A DNA stretch of 64,000 nucleotides from Aurantiochytrium sp. KH105 (taxonomy: Eukaryota > Sar > Bigyra > Thraustochytrida > Thraustochytriidae): positions 310,001 through 374,000 of the forward strand of contig BGKB01000090.1 in NCBI GenBank assembly GCA_003116975.1, written 5' to 3'. The position numbers and the translations under genes are program-made. Each line of letters begins with the position of its first letter. The stretch's first letter is position 1. The notes under the pieces are model-generated. The model made no database searches, was not told where the DNA came from, and saw only the letters and a list, made by a program, of their open reading frames with translations. Positions 28,250-39,300 of this stretch are shown piece by piece.

Positions 28250-29515
28250 ATGGGCAGGCGAGGCGTGCCACGATGGTGGAGGATTTCACGAGTACTTGCT
28301 CTCGCGCTTGCCCTCGCAGCGAGCGCGGCCGCGAAGAGAACTCCGGTGCTGCTCATACCGGGCGACGGAGGCAATCAAATAGAATTCAAGCTCAACCGCA
28401 AGGAGCGGATACCTCACTGGTTCTGCTCGCGAAACTCGCATGGATGGAAGACGCTCTGGCTGCAGGTCACGGATCTGCTGCCCGGCGAGATCGACTGCTG
28501 GAGCGAGAACGTGCGCCTGTATTATGACAAGAATTCGCAACAGTTCTCCAATGCCAAAGGCGTCGAAACCCGCATACCGGGGTTCAACGACACCTATTCT
28601 GTCGAGTATCTTGATCCGAATCTTCCTCACGAGTCAGAGTATATGGCCCGTCTGGTAGATGCTCTTGTGAGTCACGGCTATGAGCGCGGCGTGGACCTCG
28701 TCGCTGCCCCCTACGACTTCCGTCTGGCTCCCATCTCCTCTTCAGCATCGATCGCGCAGACAATTCTGCTCATCGAAGACCTTTCGCGACGGAACCAGAA
28801 TGCAAAGGTTGCCATTGCCTCGCATTCCATGGGGTCCATCGTCACTCTATTCATCCTTCAAAATCAGCCACAGTCCTGGAAAGACCGCTACATCAAGTTC
28901 TGGACGTCCTTTGCTGGCATTTTTGCCGGAGCAGCCGTCGAGTTCAAAGTCTTTGCCTCGGGCGATAACTTTGACATCAAGATCGTCTCAAGTAGGAGCG
29001 TCGTGACAGAGCAGCGGTCCTACGAGAGTAACTTCTGGATGCTGCCAGATCCAGCTGTCTGGCCAGACGACCTTGACATCCTGCTCACACCGGCGGGAAA
29101 TTACACCGCGCGGGACGCAAAGATACTCTTCCGCGATATCGGGGACGACAACGGTCCAGCACTTGTCGCGCGCACGACAGGAATCACGCGGGTCGACGTG
29201 GCGCCTCAAATACCTGTTCAAATGCTTATAGGCTACGGGGTACCAACACCACTTCAATTCATGTACACCAAAGGCGACAAGACCTCATGGTTCAAGCACC
29301 AGCCCACTAAAATTGTCACTGGCGAAGGGGACGGGACCGTCAATCTGCTCAGCCTCACAGCCCCTCTCGATTCATGGCGGCGCCAGCAAAAACACGTGAA
29401 CGTTCGTTATTTTGCCAACGTTTCACATGCGGACATGATTCGCGACGAGGGCCCAATACTGGCATTTTTGCAGCACCTTGGACTTTTTGCTGCCTTCGAA
29501 AACCAAGAATCTTGA
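28250..29515 (+). CDS. PLA2G15: LCAT-family acyltransferase/phospholipase, lysosomal phospholipase A2 (PLA2G15)-like
   Basis: 421 residues from the ATG at 28250. A hydrophobic signal peptide (VLALALALAASAAA) ends near residue 28, so the enzyme enters the secretory path. The mature start TPVLLIPGDGGNQIE carries the oxyanion-loop motif of the family. The catalytic triad is visible: Ser193 in ASHSMGS, Asp361 in GEGDGTVN and His393 in VSHADM. These positions sit almost where human PLA2G15 precursor has them, and overall length (412 in human) agrees. Family role: hydrolysis of phospholipid sn-1/sn-2 acyl chains and transacylation, for example to ceramide, in an acidic compartment. LCAT or PDAT-like activity is the alternative; the short soluble form without a membrane anchor favours PLA2G15. 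Confidence 0.93.
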   Translation: MGRRGVPRWWRISRVLALALALAASAAAKRTPVLLIPGDGGNQIEFKLNRKERIPHWFCSRNSHGWKTLWLQVTDLLPGEIDCWSENVRLYYDKNSQQFSNAKGVETRIPGFNDTYSVEYLDPNLPHESEYMARLVDALVSHGYERGVDLVAAPYDFRLAPISSSASIAQTILLIEDLSRRNQNAKVAIASHSMGSIVTLFILQNQPQSWKDRYIKFWTSFAGIFAGAAVEFKVFASGDNFDIKIVSSRSVVTEQRSYESNFWMLPDPAVWPDDLDILLTPAGNYTARDAKILFRDIGDDNGPALVARTTGITRVDVAPQIPVQMLIGYGVPTPLQFMYTKGDKTSWFKHQPTKIVTGEGDGTVNLLSLTAPLDSWRRQQKHVNVRYFANVSHADMIRDEGPILAFLQHLGLFAAFENQES

Positions 29516-29978
29516 AATGTTGAAGAAAAAGAAAGCGATTCAAAACGGGAAGTTTCCCCTGGCCTCATCGGCGCAGAAACTGCCTCAAAGTCCCGGTCTC
29601 TTCATGTTCCACACTGACAAATAGCTAGAAGACTAGTAGCACACAATTGACGTCATACCAAAGCAATTTGCGAAATAAACGCCAACCCCAAATCCAAGAA
29701 GATAGTTGTATATACTAATAGACAAGTCGTTCGTCTCCTGAGTTCTCAAAGATGCCTTGGCCTAGGCCTTGCCTGCACTGCACTATTCTACGCTAGCTAG
29801 CAATGACACCATGCTCAATGACACAGAAGTTAGGGCCCATTCTCGCTACGTATATACCGTCCAACCATCGCCAGCTCTCAGCTTGCAAGATCTTGCACAC
29901 GAGGAAGGCTCGCCAATGATCTCGCAACGAATGAAATGAAAATCAAGAACGAGAAGAAGAAAACAAAGAAAGAAATGG
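29516..29978. promoter_or_regulatory. intergenic region, phospholipase 3' end / Kir channel promoter
   Basis: 463 bases with two plus-strand genes on either side. AATAAA at 29674-29679, about 160 bases past the phospholipase stop, is a plausible polyadenylation signal. ACGTATATACCG at 29848-29859 lies about 120 bases upstream of the channel ATG. An A-rich leader runs into the ATG. Confidence 0.5.
29674..29679 (+). promoter_or_regulatory. possible polyadenylation signal AATAAA
   Basis: Canonical hexamer at ordinary 3' UTR distance from the phospholipase stop. Motif match only. Confidence 0.35.
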
Positions 29979-32534
29979 ATGACAGACAATGCGGGACAAG
30001 CTCTCTCGCCTCTACAAGCAAACAAACTATTCATCGATCCCCGGGTGCGGGCGGAGCGCGGCCGGCGTGGCAGCGGCACGATGCGGGACGGCGGCGAGGC
30101 GCGCGGGGAGCGCCCCGGCGATGACGGCGGCCGGGGCGTGGAGCTCAGGAACCTCGAAGAGGCCGTAGAGGCCATGGCGGCCGCCAGCGAGGCCGACGTC
30201 GCGGAGGCCTCCGGGACGCTCGGGAACAACTCGGCGACCCGGAGAATGTTTCGAAAGACGAGCTCGCACGCGTCCTCCGCGGTGGGGAACCCCGGCGGCG
30301 CGCCGTCCACGCCACCCGCGACAACAACGACGGCAGAGCGCGACTTTATCGACTCGGACCCGGTGTACGGCGCAGGATACAGGCCCGACGACGAAACCAG
30401 CTCTTACGGGAGCTCGGGGTACGGGAGCGACGAGTTCTCGGATCCGTACGGGGAGCTTGAAGATGCGGGCTGCTTCACGCGGCTGTGCTTTCGTCTCCAT
30501 AGCGGCTTCACGCGCTTCCGCTGGAAGATTCGCAACGTGCGACGTTCCTCCAGCCGACCTGGTAGGCTCCTTGACCGCGACAACGCGTTTCATCAAAGCT
30601 CCGGCAGGCTGCACATTAGTCAGGTCGCCACAGGTAGGACAGCAGCGGAAATCTTTGCACTCTACAGTGATGATTGGTTCCACGTCATGCTCAGTCTTGC
30701 AACTTGGCAACTCATGCTCCTCATGCTCCTCATTTATACGACCAATCTACTTGTCTTTGCTGGCTTTTACATGGCCGTCGATCGTCCAGAGCAGTCATGC
30801 GGCCTCACTGCCACGGCTAGCCAGGCTGTTACATTTCAAACGGCCTTCGCTTTCAGCCTCATCACCTCATCAACCATCGGATACGGCTTTCCATCGTCCT
30901 CGGACCCCTTCTTCCACGACTGCGTCTCGCTCGTCGTCGTTGTCTACCTCCAAGTCATCGTTTCTTTGGCCATCAATGCTCTCGTCGTCGGTCTTGTGCT
31001 GCAGCGTCTCGGCCGCGCTGACAGCCGTTCGCACCAGGTAGTCTTCAGCGATAAGGCGTGTATCCGCTGCATTCACGGCCACTTTTACTTCATGTTCCAG
31101 GTCTATGATCTCGATCGGAGGCATCCTGTCGTCGAGGCCCATGTGCGCGTCTATGCTGTCTTTCACGAAACTGACGGTGCCGAGACCGTGCATTTTCAAA
31201 CGCGCTACATGCGTCTGCAGAACCCCAACGATGAGCTCGGTGGCGTCCTTTTTCTCAGTGTTCCGTGCACCGTGGTGCACTGCATTGACCAATGGAGCCC
31301 GCTGATGCCTCCATCTCTCTCACGCCTTACTTGGGAAAATGACAATGATGATTTCGTGCACAATTCCTCGAACAGGTACATTTTCCCGGGCCTCATCCTT
31401 CGCGAAGCCGACACCGAGACTGGCGACCGAGATGGAACTTCTTGTCCCGTGTGCGGCGAGACGTTCCCGACAGATCAACATCTTTTGCGCCACATTCGCT
31501 ACCAGCAATGGGAAGAGAGGGCAAATGGTCTTGAACCCGTCCTGGATCGCAACCTCATGGACAAATTGTTCCCCGATGATGACAGTGACATTGAAATGGA
31601 AGGCGATGAGGACGAAGGCAATGACAATAATGAGAACGGAAATGGCACAAGCGCCAGCGCGACGAATACTAGCGATGGTGCCGAGGGTGGAGATGCCCAA
31701 GCCGACGCCAATTCAGGAATTGCAAATGCGCATAGCAATGTCGAGGGAGAGACCGGTGCCCACCAAGACGAACCTCCCGTGCGCTCGCTTTCCGAGCCAC
31801 GTCGCCGCATGTCAACCGTGGGCCGCTTGTCCACAGCCCCTAATCGCCGAGAACACCGTCGCCGCGTCGTACATCACGGCAAGCGCGTCAAGGTTAGTCG
31901 CATTTTGCGCTTTTACGCAAATCTTGACATCCCAATTGGCCACCAGGATGTCGACATGAACTTGTTACAGACAGAATACGAGCTCGTCCCAGATCGCGAA
32001 GATGCAACAGCCCCCAAGGCCCCCAACGACACCGATGTATTTGCCATGTTTGAGGAGATGGAGCGTTCCAGCAGAATGGCCTCCAGGGCAAGCTCTGGAC
32101 CCGCTACACAGACGCCCAGCGAACAGCCTGCTCTGAGTCGCCAAGGTAGCAGGAAGAAGGCGAACATGGCAATGCAACGAGAGGATTTGGAAGAAACCCC
32201 CGCTGCCGAATTGCATCCAGCTGCTGCACTGAGTGACCGCAAGTTCCGTCGCAAGGCCAAGTCTGTCGAAGCCTTTCGCAAATACATTGAGGAGCATGTT
32301 AAATCCAGTGGTATTGAAATTATCGTCCTCGTCGAAGGTATCGAGGCGCGATCTTCCAACACCTTTCAAGCGCGCCACTCCTACACATCTGACAACATTG
32401 AGTTCAACAAATTCTTTACGCCTGCAATGAAGGTGTCCCCATACGGCCATGCCCAGGTAAATCTGAACTCTTTTCATCAGACAATCCCGGTTCCAAGCCA
32501 TGTCGAAGAGATTATCGGTATGTCACACACCTGA
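29979..32534 (+). CDS. inward-rectifier potassium channel (Kir) with a large zinc-finger-like insert
   Basis: 851 residues from the ATG at 29979. N-terminal 190 residues: Gly/Ser/Arg-rich, cytoplasmic. The two-helix channel core follows: first helix (WQLMLLMLLIYTTNLLVFAGF), selectivity filter TIGYG at 299-303, paired extracellular cysteines (SCGL, HDCVS) and second helix (LVVVVYLQVIVSLAINALVVG). The Kir cytoplasmic β-domain starts normally (RHPVVEAHVRVYAVF, TVVHCIDQWSPLM), is interrupted by about 310 residues, and resumes near 777 (GIEIIVLVEGIEARSSNTFQ, FHQTIPVP). The insert has CPVCGETFPTDQHLLRH (first Cys 489), C2H2-like but lacking the usual final His, then acidic and low-complexity sequence. 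Known role: K+ entry-biased conductance setting membrane potential. Another ATG at 29975, out of frame, precedes the start; ATG at residue 35 has better context. GTATGT near the stop could be a 5' splice site extending the end. Confidence 0.9.
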   Translation: MTDNAGQALSPLQANKLFIDPRVRAERGRRGSGTMRDGGEARGERPGDDGGRGVELRNLEEAVEAMAAASEADVAEASGTLGNNSATRRMFRKTSSHASSAVGNPGGAPSTPPATTTTAERDFIDSDPVYGAGYRPDDETSSYGSSGYGSDEFSDPYGELEDAGCFTRLCFRLHSGFTRFRWKIRNVRRSSSRPGRLLDRDNAFHQSSGRLHISQVATGRTAAEIFALYSDDWFHVMLSLATWQLMLLMLLIYTTNLLVFAGFYMAVDRPEQSCGLTATASQAVTFQTAFAFSLITSSTIGYGFPSSSDPFFHDCVSLVVVVYLQVIVSLAINALVVGLVLQRLGRADSRSHQVVFSDKACIRCIHGHFYFMFQVYDLDRRHPVVEAHVRVYAVFHETDGAETVHFQTRYMRLQNPNDELGGVLFLSVPCTVVHCIDQWSPLMPPSLSRLTWENDNDDFVHNSSNRYIFPGLILREADTETGDRDGTSCPVCGETFPTDQHLLRHIRYQQWEERANGLEPVLDRNLMDKLFPDDDSDIEMEGDEDEGNDNNENGNGTSASATNTSDGAEGGDAQADANSGIANAHSNVEGETGAHQDEPPVRSLSEPRRRMSTVGRLSTAPNRREHRRRVVHHGKRVKVSRILRFYANLDIPIGHQDVDMNLLQTEYELVPDREDATAPKAPNDTDVFAMFEEMERSSRMASRASSGPATQTPSEQPALSRQGSRKKANMAMQREDLEETPAAELHPAAALSDRKFRRKAKSVEAFRKYIEEHVKSSGIEIIVLVEGIEARSSNTFQARHSYTSDNIEFNKFFTPAMKVSPYGHAQVNLNSFHQTIPVPSHVEEIIGMSHT

Positions 32535-32929
32535 AAACAGTCTGCGACAATGCACATCATCTGTCACGTCAAATGCTACTGCGTGCCCTCTCTTCTCGCA
32601 ACGGACGTTTTGCCATTCCCTTTTTATTTGGCCACACTCTGCCCGCAAGCTGATTTCTTCACGGAGATTCCGACGCCAATCCTTTTCTTCCTCTTCTTTT
32701 TCTCCGTAAGACCCATCGTCAGTAGGTATACACATAGTAACCTTTTTATCACTAAGTAAGAGCTTCAATTGACTCCAAATACATTAACATCATGCTTGGT
32801 GCTGCCATCACTTTGCCCGTTGCATACATCCTGGTCTTCTTTTCATTCATCAGATTCTCCAGCTGTGAACACGTGCTCGGCACTTCGCCAATAACCCAAA
32901 TGGCTGCCGCCGGGGAGAAGACCAAGTCA
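32535..32929. other. convergent intergenic region, Kir channel / VPS13
   Basis: 395 bases between two converging 3' ends. T-rich with CTTCC runs near 32680-32700. Short open frames on both strands lack recognisable content. Confidence 0.5.
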
Positions 32930-35900
32930 TTAAATGATGTTGCGAATGAAGAAAACGCAAGCCTTGGCCTGATTCTCCGTCCAACAATACACTGACACAG
33001 AGTCAGTCGGTGTTGAGACCTCCACGAGCCAATACCAGAGAACCACACCTGGAGAAGACTCGGCGCCGCTCGTACTGCGATTGATTGTCAGGCCATCATC
33101 TCCCTCGTCGTCCTCGATGGCGAGTTCGACCCTTCTCAAGTCCACATCCTTCACGGACCGCAGCGGGATTGCCCATGTGGACCGCTCTAGCTCCAACGAT
33201 CGTTCCACATACAAGAGATGTTGGTGCGTCGCCACAAGGAACATGCGCTTCCACAAAGGCAGGCCTGGGAATGGGCGTTTGGCGTGAAAGGTGAAAAAGG
33301 AGAACAGGCGACTTGCGCGGCAGGCAGCATCAACCGCTCGCGCTTCGGCATCTTCGTCCGAGGTCGCGACACCGCCCCCAATCGTCTCAAAGGTACCTTC
33401 GTCCTGACCCACAAGGACTGCCGCCGGGCTCAGCACAGCGCCAGAAATAGAATCTGTTCGACGCACATCAATAAGCGAGGCATGCCAAGTCCTTCGAGTA
33501 TCGAGCAGTGCAAGCCCGGCACCAGTGCCTATAATTGCGCTTGACTCTGCGCTCGGACCTGTACTTGACTCTGCGCTCGGACCTGCACTCGGTGGAGACG
33601 AGCTGTCCTCCGCTGCTTCGTCCGTTGTCGCAGCGTCGCTGGAGCTGACCTCAGCTTCGACGCCATCATCGTCCTCAGAAGCTTGACGCGATGAGGTATC
33701 CACGGTGGCAGGTCCGTCAGCAGACATATTGCTATTTGCCAAGACTTCGTCTCGCTTAATGCCAAAAACTTCATCTCGCTTGAGACCGAGGTCGTCTGCT
33801 AGTAGAGGCTGTTCGAGCACCACATGAGCTAGGTGCCCTTCGTCGAGATAGACGCCATTGTCCACCATCGCAATCACCTCCTCGCCCACGGCCTTGTGCA
33901 GGTCAAATGGGACCAAGAGTTTGTTGGCAGTATCAAGAGCCGGTGTGCTGTCGCCGGCCAGTCGGACGAAGTAGCGCGGCGGACGGATACGATGCCTCCG
34001 GAACTTGACGGTTGGGTCGATCGTACTTTGAATCGCCACAGACACGTGCTTGACGAGTTTGAGGAGGCCAGCCAATGGCTTCACAAAGACGCCCGTGACA
34101 CCATAGAAAAGGCCTTGTCCAAGCCCAAGAAAACCCTCGTCCTGGAAACCATTTACCGGAGCCACAACAAGGCCTGCAAGACCCTGCGCCACGCCCTCCG
34201 CAAACGACCGAGGCTTGAATCCAGAGTATCTGTCATTCGACAATGTCTCGAACAGCGCTGAGGCGCCATTTGCAAACCCCGTGGCCGAAGTCGCCGCGCC
34301 GAGCACAGTACGTCGCAAGAGGCTCATCGTACCCTTGGCAAGACCTGCGCCAAAATCTTTGGGGCTTCGAACGAGACCCAAGGCCGGTTCGTAAAAGAAA
34401 TCGAGGACACCTGCGCCCAAGTTCTGCACGAGACCCCGTGGGTCGCCCAAAAGGTCCACCGATCCGAGAATCAGGTATGCCTGTCGCAGAGCCTGAGAGC
34501 GGTAGTGCGCAAAGATGCGTCCGAGTATAGTCTCTGGTGTCGAGAGCGAGTTCTGCAAGACAAGCGCATTCAGCCGGAGAGGCGCATTGTCAACATTGGC
34601 CAAGGAGGCCCCCATTGCATTCAAGGCAAAGCGCAGCGGGTTCATCGTCCCCGACTCCGCCGCGCTCGCACCATACTGGCCAGCGAATCCTAGTCCAGGG
34701 TCTTGGTGCCCGTGAATTCGCATAGCGTTACTACGGAAGCTAAAGCTCACGTGCATCTTAATGGGGTGAACCTGCAGCTCTTCAATGTAGAGCTTCCGCT
34801 GGCTCGCGGGCAGTGAGTCGGAAAGCGCGCCGCCTCGCACAGGACCGTGTTCCGACGAATCGCTGGAAGCCCTCAAAACACTGGACCCGACCTCAACAGG
34901 GGTTCCCGCTTGACGCTCCCGAGGGAGACTCGAATTCTCCATGGACCCAATCTTCACCACGCCCACGTCTCGTCCGCCCACCTCGTGGGTGTTTCGAGCA
35001 CCCCTTCCATCTGGAGAGGGCGACAACGACGATGCGGATGACATCGATGACAACGATGAGGTCGATGAAGACGACGGAATGCGTCTCGCCCCTACTACAC
35101 CTCTGTTTGCATTGGACGCCCTCATGGCTGCGTCTGGCGGTGCGGCCGCTCGAATCGCTGCGTTTCCAGCACCTGCTCCGTGTGGAGTGTTAGCGATCGT
35201 TGCGGTGACCGGGGGAGGCGGGAGTGTTTCTATCATGCTTTCCGAATTGCCCGCCCGCTGACGAGACGACGTCTCTGGCCTACGTACGTCGTCAGCGAAT
35301 GTATGGGTCTCCAGTCCCGATGTCAGCGGTGCGACCTGACGGCCTCCAGAAAGCACCACATCGCGAGCAACTATTCCGCCCGCTCCAGGGAATGCTTTTC
35401 CCGTGTCCTGATTTGACGCACTGAGCGAGTTGCTTCCCACAAAAGCCGCAGATAGAGCCTCGGCACCATCTCCCTGCCAGCGGCTGACGCTGCGAAGACT
35501 CGTGCCGCATCGCGAGCTGAATGCAAGAAGTGCTGTGAGCACATCAGGCTCGAGCTTGAGATTCATCGGCAGGATTCGCACATTCACGTGACGAACAAAG
35601 TCCAAACTTGGAAACTTGGTTGAACGCACAAGAGCAAATTCTGCAAATGGCTTGCGCTCGTCGTCTTCATCACTGCCAGCACCGGATCGCCCTCCGCTCG
35701 CGGGGGTGATTACGTTCCCTATTGCGTCCGCATCTGAACCTTCACTCAACGCGGGGCTGCACGTTTGCTGTGCACGTGCTGCGCTTGTGTACAAGCTTGC
35801 AGGATCCGCCGATGAATCTTGGGTGACCATTGGCACCGTCGATGGCGATCGCGATCGAGAAGTCTGGTCGTCAACGGATGCGTCCCCGAGTTGATCCAAG

Positions 35901-36300
35901 CGAAGAGCCGTCCGATTCCATGACCTTGGCGCAAACATGACCGGATAGAAAGCTCCGTAAAGCTGATTGTCAGCTTGGATCCAGCCCACGCGAATTTGAA
36001 GTCGAGACAGATCCGCCACGGACTCCACTCTGCTGCGGATGTCCAGAACCGTCACATATAGGAGCTCTCGACGCGGCACAGACTCCACCACCGATAGACC
36101 TACACCTCGCAAAGACAGTTTGAGCTCCATCCACGAGGCCAAGAGATTGGCGCTGCCGCTCTCCACAGCGGCAGCCTTTCTTCTCTGCGCTTGCTGATGA
36201 CGTCGCCGTTGCGAGATTTCTTGTTGTGACTGCGGGCGCAACTGCTGAATTTGCGACTGCGTTGTACGAAGTACCGACTCATCACCTTGCTGCTGCAGCA

Positions 36301-36354
<54 letters not shown>

Positions 36355-39300
36355 GCCGCCGCCGCTCTCGGGCCTGCGTGCGCCGCGACACCTTCTGTTG
36401 CGTTTCTCCCGTGGGCCCGCGCGCTCCACCAACATCGACTGCTTGATTCAAAGCCTGCTCCTGCCGCTCCGAGATTTCCGCCCCTGTGGCTTGTGACTCT
36501 CCCAGCGGCGGCGCAGACATGGCTGCCTTGAGGTGGGATTTGAGTGGTGTCGGCGGATGTCTTGCCGCGAGATCCTGGTGAGTTTCGGCGAGATCCGCGT
36601 TCGAGTTTTCATGGAGGCTTGAGAGTAACTTGTGTCGACTTGGCGCAAGAGAGAATCTTGACTCCTCGAAGGGTTCGTCTTCCACAATCGTGTCACTCGC
36701 AACGACCTCCGAGGCCGAACGATGGAGAAAGGCATCGACAGTCTCTTGCGTGCCCTGCCGAGGACGGCCTACGTTCGCGTTGAAGAAGTCTTGTGGACTC
36801 TGCAGACTCGCCTCTCCCACATAACTCATATCAAAACCCATGGAGCTCGTCTCTTCACGGTCACGAAGCGGCTCCGTGTCCAGGTCGCCCGTTGTAGGCG
36901 ACGCAAGCTCGAAACTGAGTCCAGGCAAAGCCGATGTTCCACTGTTAGCCCCGACGCCGTCTTCACTCGCGGGATCGTCGCGAAAAAGGTCCTCAAGCTC
37001 TACGTCATCCACAGCTACGCGTTCGGGTGAGTTCTGCAACGAAGAGAAGACTGACCACCAGCTCTCGTCAAAAGCGCCGGCCGTCGAGCCATCAAGGGCT
37101 TGCAGAGGTGAGGCCGTGTCACTCGGGCCTTTGTTGCGAGCATCCACAATTGACAGGACTCTTGTCGGTCCATCTGCATGCACACCGATGGTGATATGTG
37201 GAAGATCTGTGGAGGATGTTGCCAATTGCAGTCGATCGAGTTCGATATGTCCAAGCGTGACAGGTCTTGCTTCTGACGCCGAGGCTCCAGCACCTGTTTG
37301 ATCCCAAAGCATATTCCAGATTCCATGCAGGAGACCCGACACCTTGCCTCGGATCGACGAGCTCGAAGCGTTGCGCCCTCCAACACTCGAGTTTGCACTG
37401 CTTGCCAAGGACTCCACGACAAGCATTCGCGACAGCGATAAGTCATCCCATGTGTAAGGACAACTGTGGTACGGAAGAAGGACCTGCTGCGTCTGTGGAG
37501 GAGCTCCGCGCTGTGAGCAAAAATCGAGCAACCACGGCAAACAGAAATAGCAGGGGACAAGCAACAGAAAGATACGTGTCAGTCACCGCGATTCTCCTAC
37601 CTTCTCGCTTCTCTGCCAATAAAATTGTTGCAGCCCAAGCTCACTTCCATTGAACCATTTCATCTCCCTTCCCCGCCAATGAGACTAAACCTCTTCCTTG
37701 GCATTACCCCTCCTCGACACTCATCCCTCTCATATGGTAAGCAAGCGAGCAGATCTTGATGCTCGGCAACTCCTCTTCCTTGGGAGTCTTTTTTTTTCCT
37801 GGTTGAAATTTTGCAAACTTTGCAACGTACCTGATACAAACGTAGAGTTTGCAAAGAGAGATTGTCAATTCGGTATGGCGGCAGCGACGGGAGTTCGGGG
37901 CGAAAGGTGATGAAGATGGTCGAACTTCCACTCGTGTTTGCCCGGTCAAGGGCTACATCTACGCGAAGAATGTACACAGCATGCGTGTGCTCATTGCGAA
38001 GACGCACGTAAAACTCTCCAATGTTGTCTATGCTAAAGCCTCCGCTCCAAATCCAGCCATACTCGTCGAAGCGCACGCAAATTTCCCGTGGAGCGCTGGC
38101 GTCCCTCCAATGGTAGGGAGTTCGTTCACCCGGACGAATACTGTCTGCTCGCTCTGACGCAGAGGTGAGCACCGATGTCGAGCCATAGAGACGCTGTTGC
38201 GCGTCGACACTCTTGGCGCTAAATAGTCGACTCACTACTCCGCCGAGACCAAACATTTCCGAACCTGAGCTCGTCGAGGTGCCATGGCCTAACGGCCGCT
38301 GCTTCACCTTGAGTGTGCGACCCAAGGCATTGATCAATACAAAGCGTGGCGTGAGTGTAATCACCTTTGTACGCCTAAATTGGCCTTCCGCGACAGCAAT
38401 TGAAACCCCGAGCACGAAGAGCTGCCGCGGACTGTCACTCTTGACGTTCCACTGCTGTTTCAGCTCGATGAGACCGGCGGTGCCAGCCGAGTCAAGACCC
38501 ATGGCCTGCGACCAGCCCGAGTCCGCGGCCTTGACGCAAATGCGACCCTTCTTGCGCCGCGTGTCTGTGTATGAGAACATGAGTGGGTCACTTGTTCGCT
38601 TGCCGCCATGTAGTACCGTGTCATCGAGAATATCGAGCAAGCCGCCAGGAGCGCGGCGCTCACCCGTGACACCCCGCCGATTAAGGTATCTTTCACCAAG
38701 TTTTTGGCGCATGCGGAGCCTGCGCATGACGGCCATCGCATCATTCTGCCCGGCAGCAATGTGACCCCCAAAAGTCTCCGCAAGACTTGCAGACCGTGAG
38801 GCCGAGCGCACGAGCAGGTGAAGATCAGAGAGGTTCACGATCCAATACGGCACAAAGAGAACCAGCTTACGGATGCCTCCGGGAAGTACGGAAAGCTCGG
38901 CAGACACAGTCAACGTGCGACGATTGGAGTCCTTGAGTTGGATCGATTCTTGACGAAGAATACCGACGCGAGCACCATCTTGCAATCCCGACCATCGCAA
39001 GTTGCCGTCACCGAGACCATCGGTACCCGCAATCACGCCTTCCTCTGTTTGCTTTTCGTCGCCAACCTTGCTTGCTTTGCCTTGGCTTGAGACACTCATG
39101 CTCGACGTGCTGTTGCTCTTGAGCAACGCCGCAGCACTCGAGGCCGCCGCAACTGCAGTGGGCGGGCCCACGCTCCCACGGCGGGGACGAATAAAGGGGA
39201 CTCCTTCGAGCTGCAGAACCGAGCTCCAGTCGAACCCAGAGAGTCGCACCGAAAGCGACAGGTCTGCTTCGGGGCGAATGCCCTGCCAGCGAAGGGAGTT

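Noticed and set aside
27507-28382. 291-codon plus-strand open frame across the uridine kinase 5' end
   Set aside because: It is antisense to the kinase and then runs through GCC and GA repeats; the product is almost all Arg/Ala/Glu.
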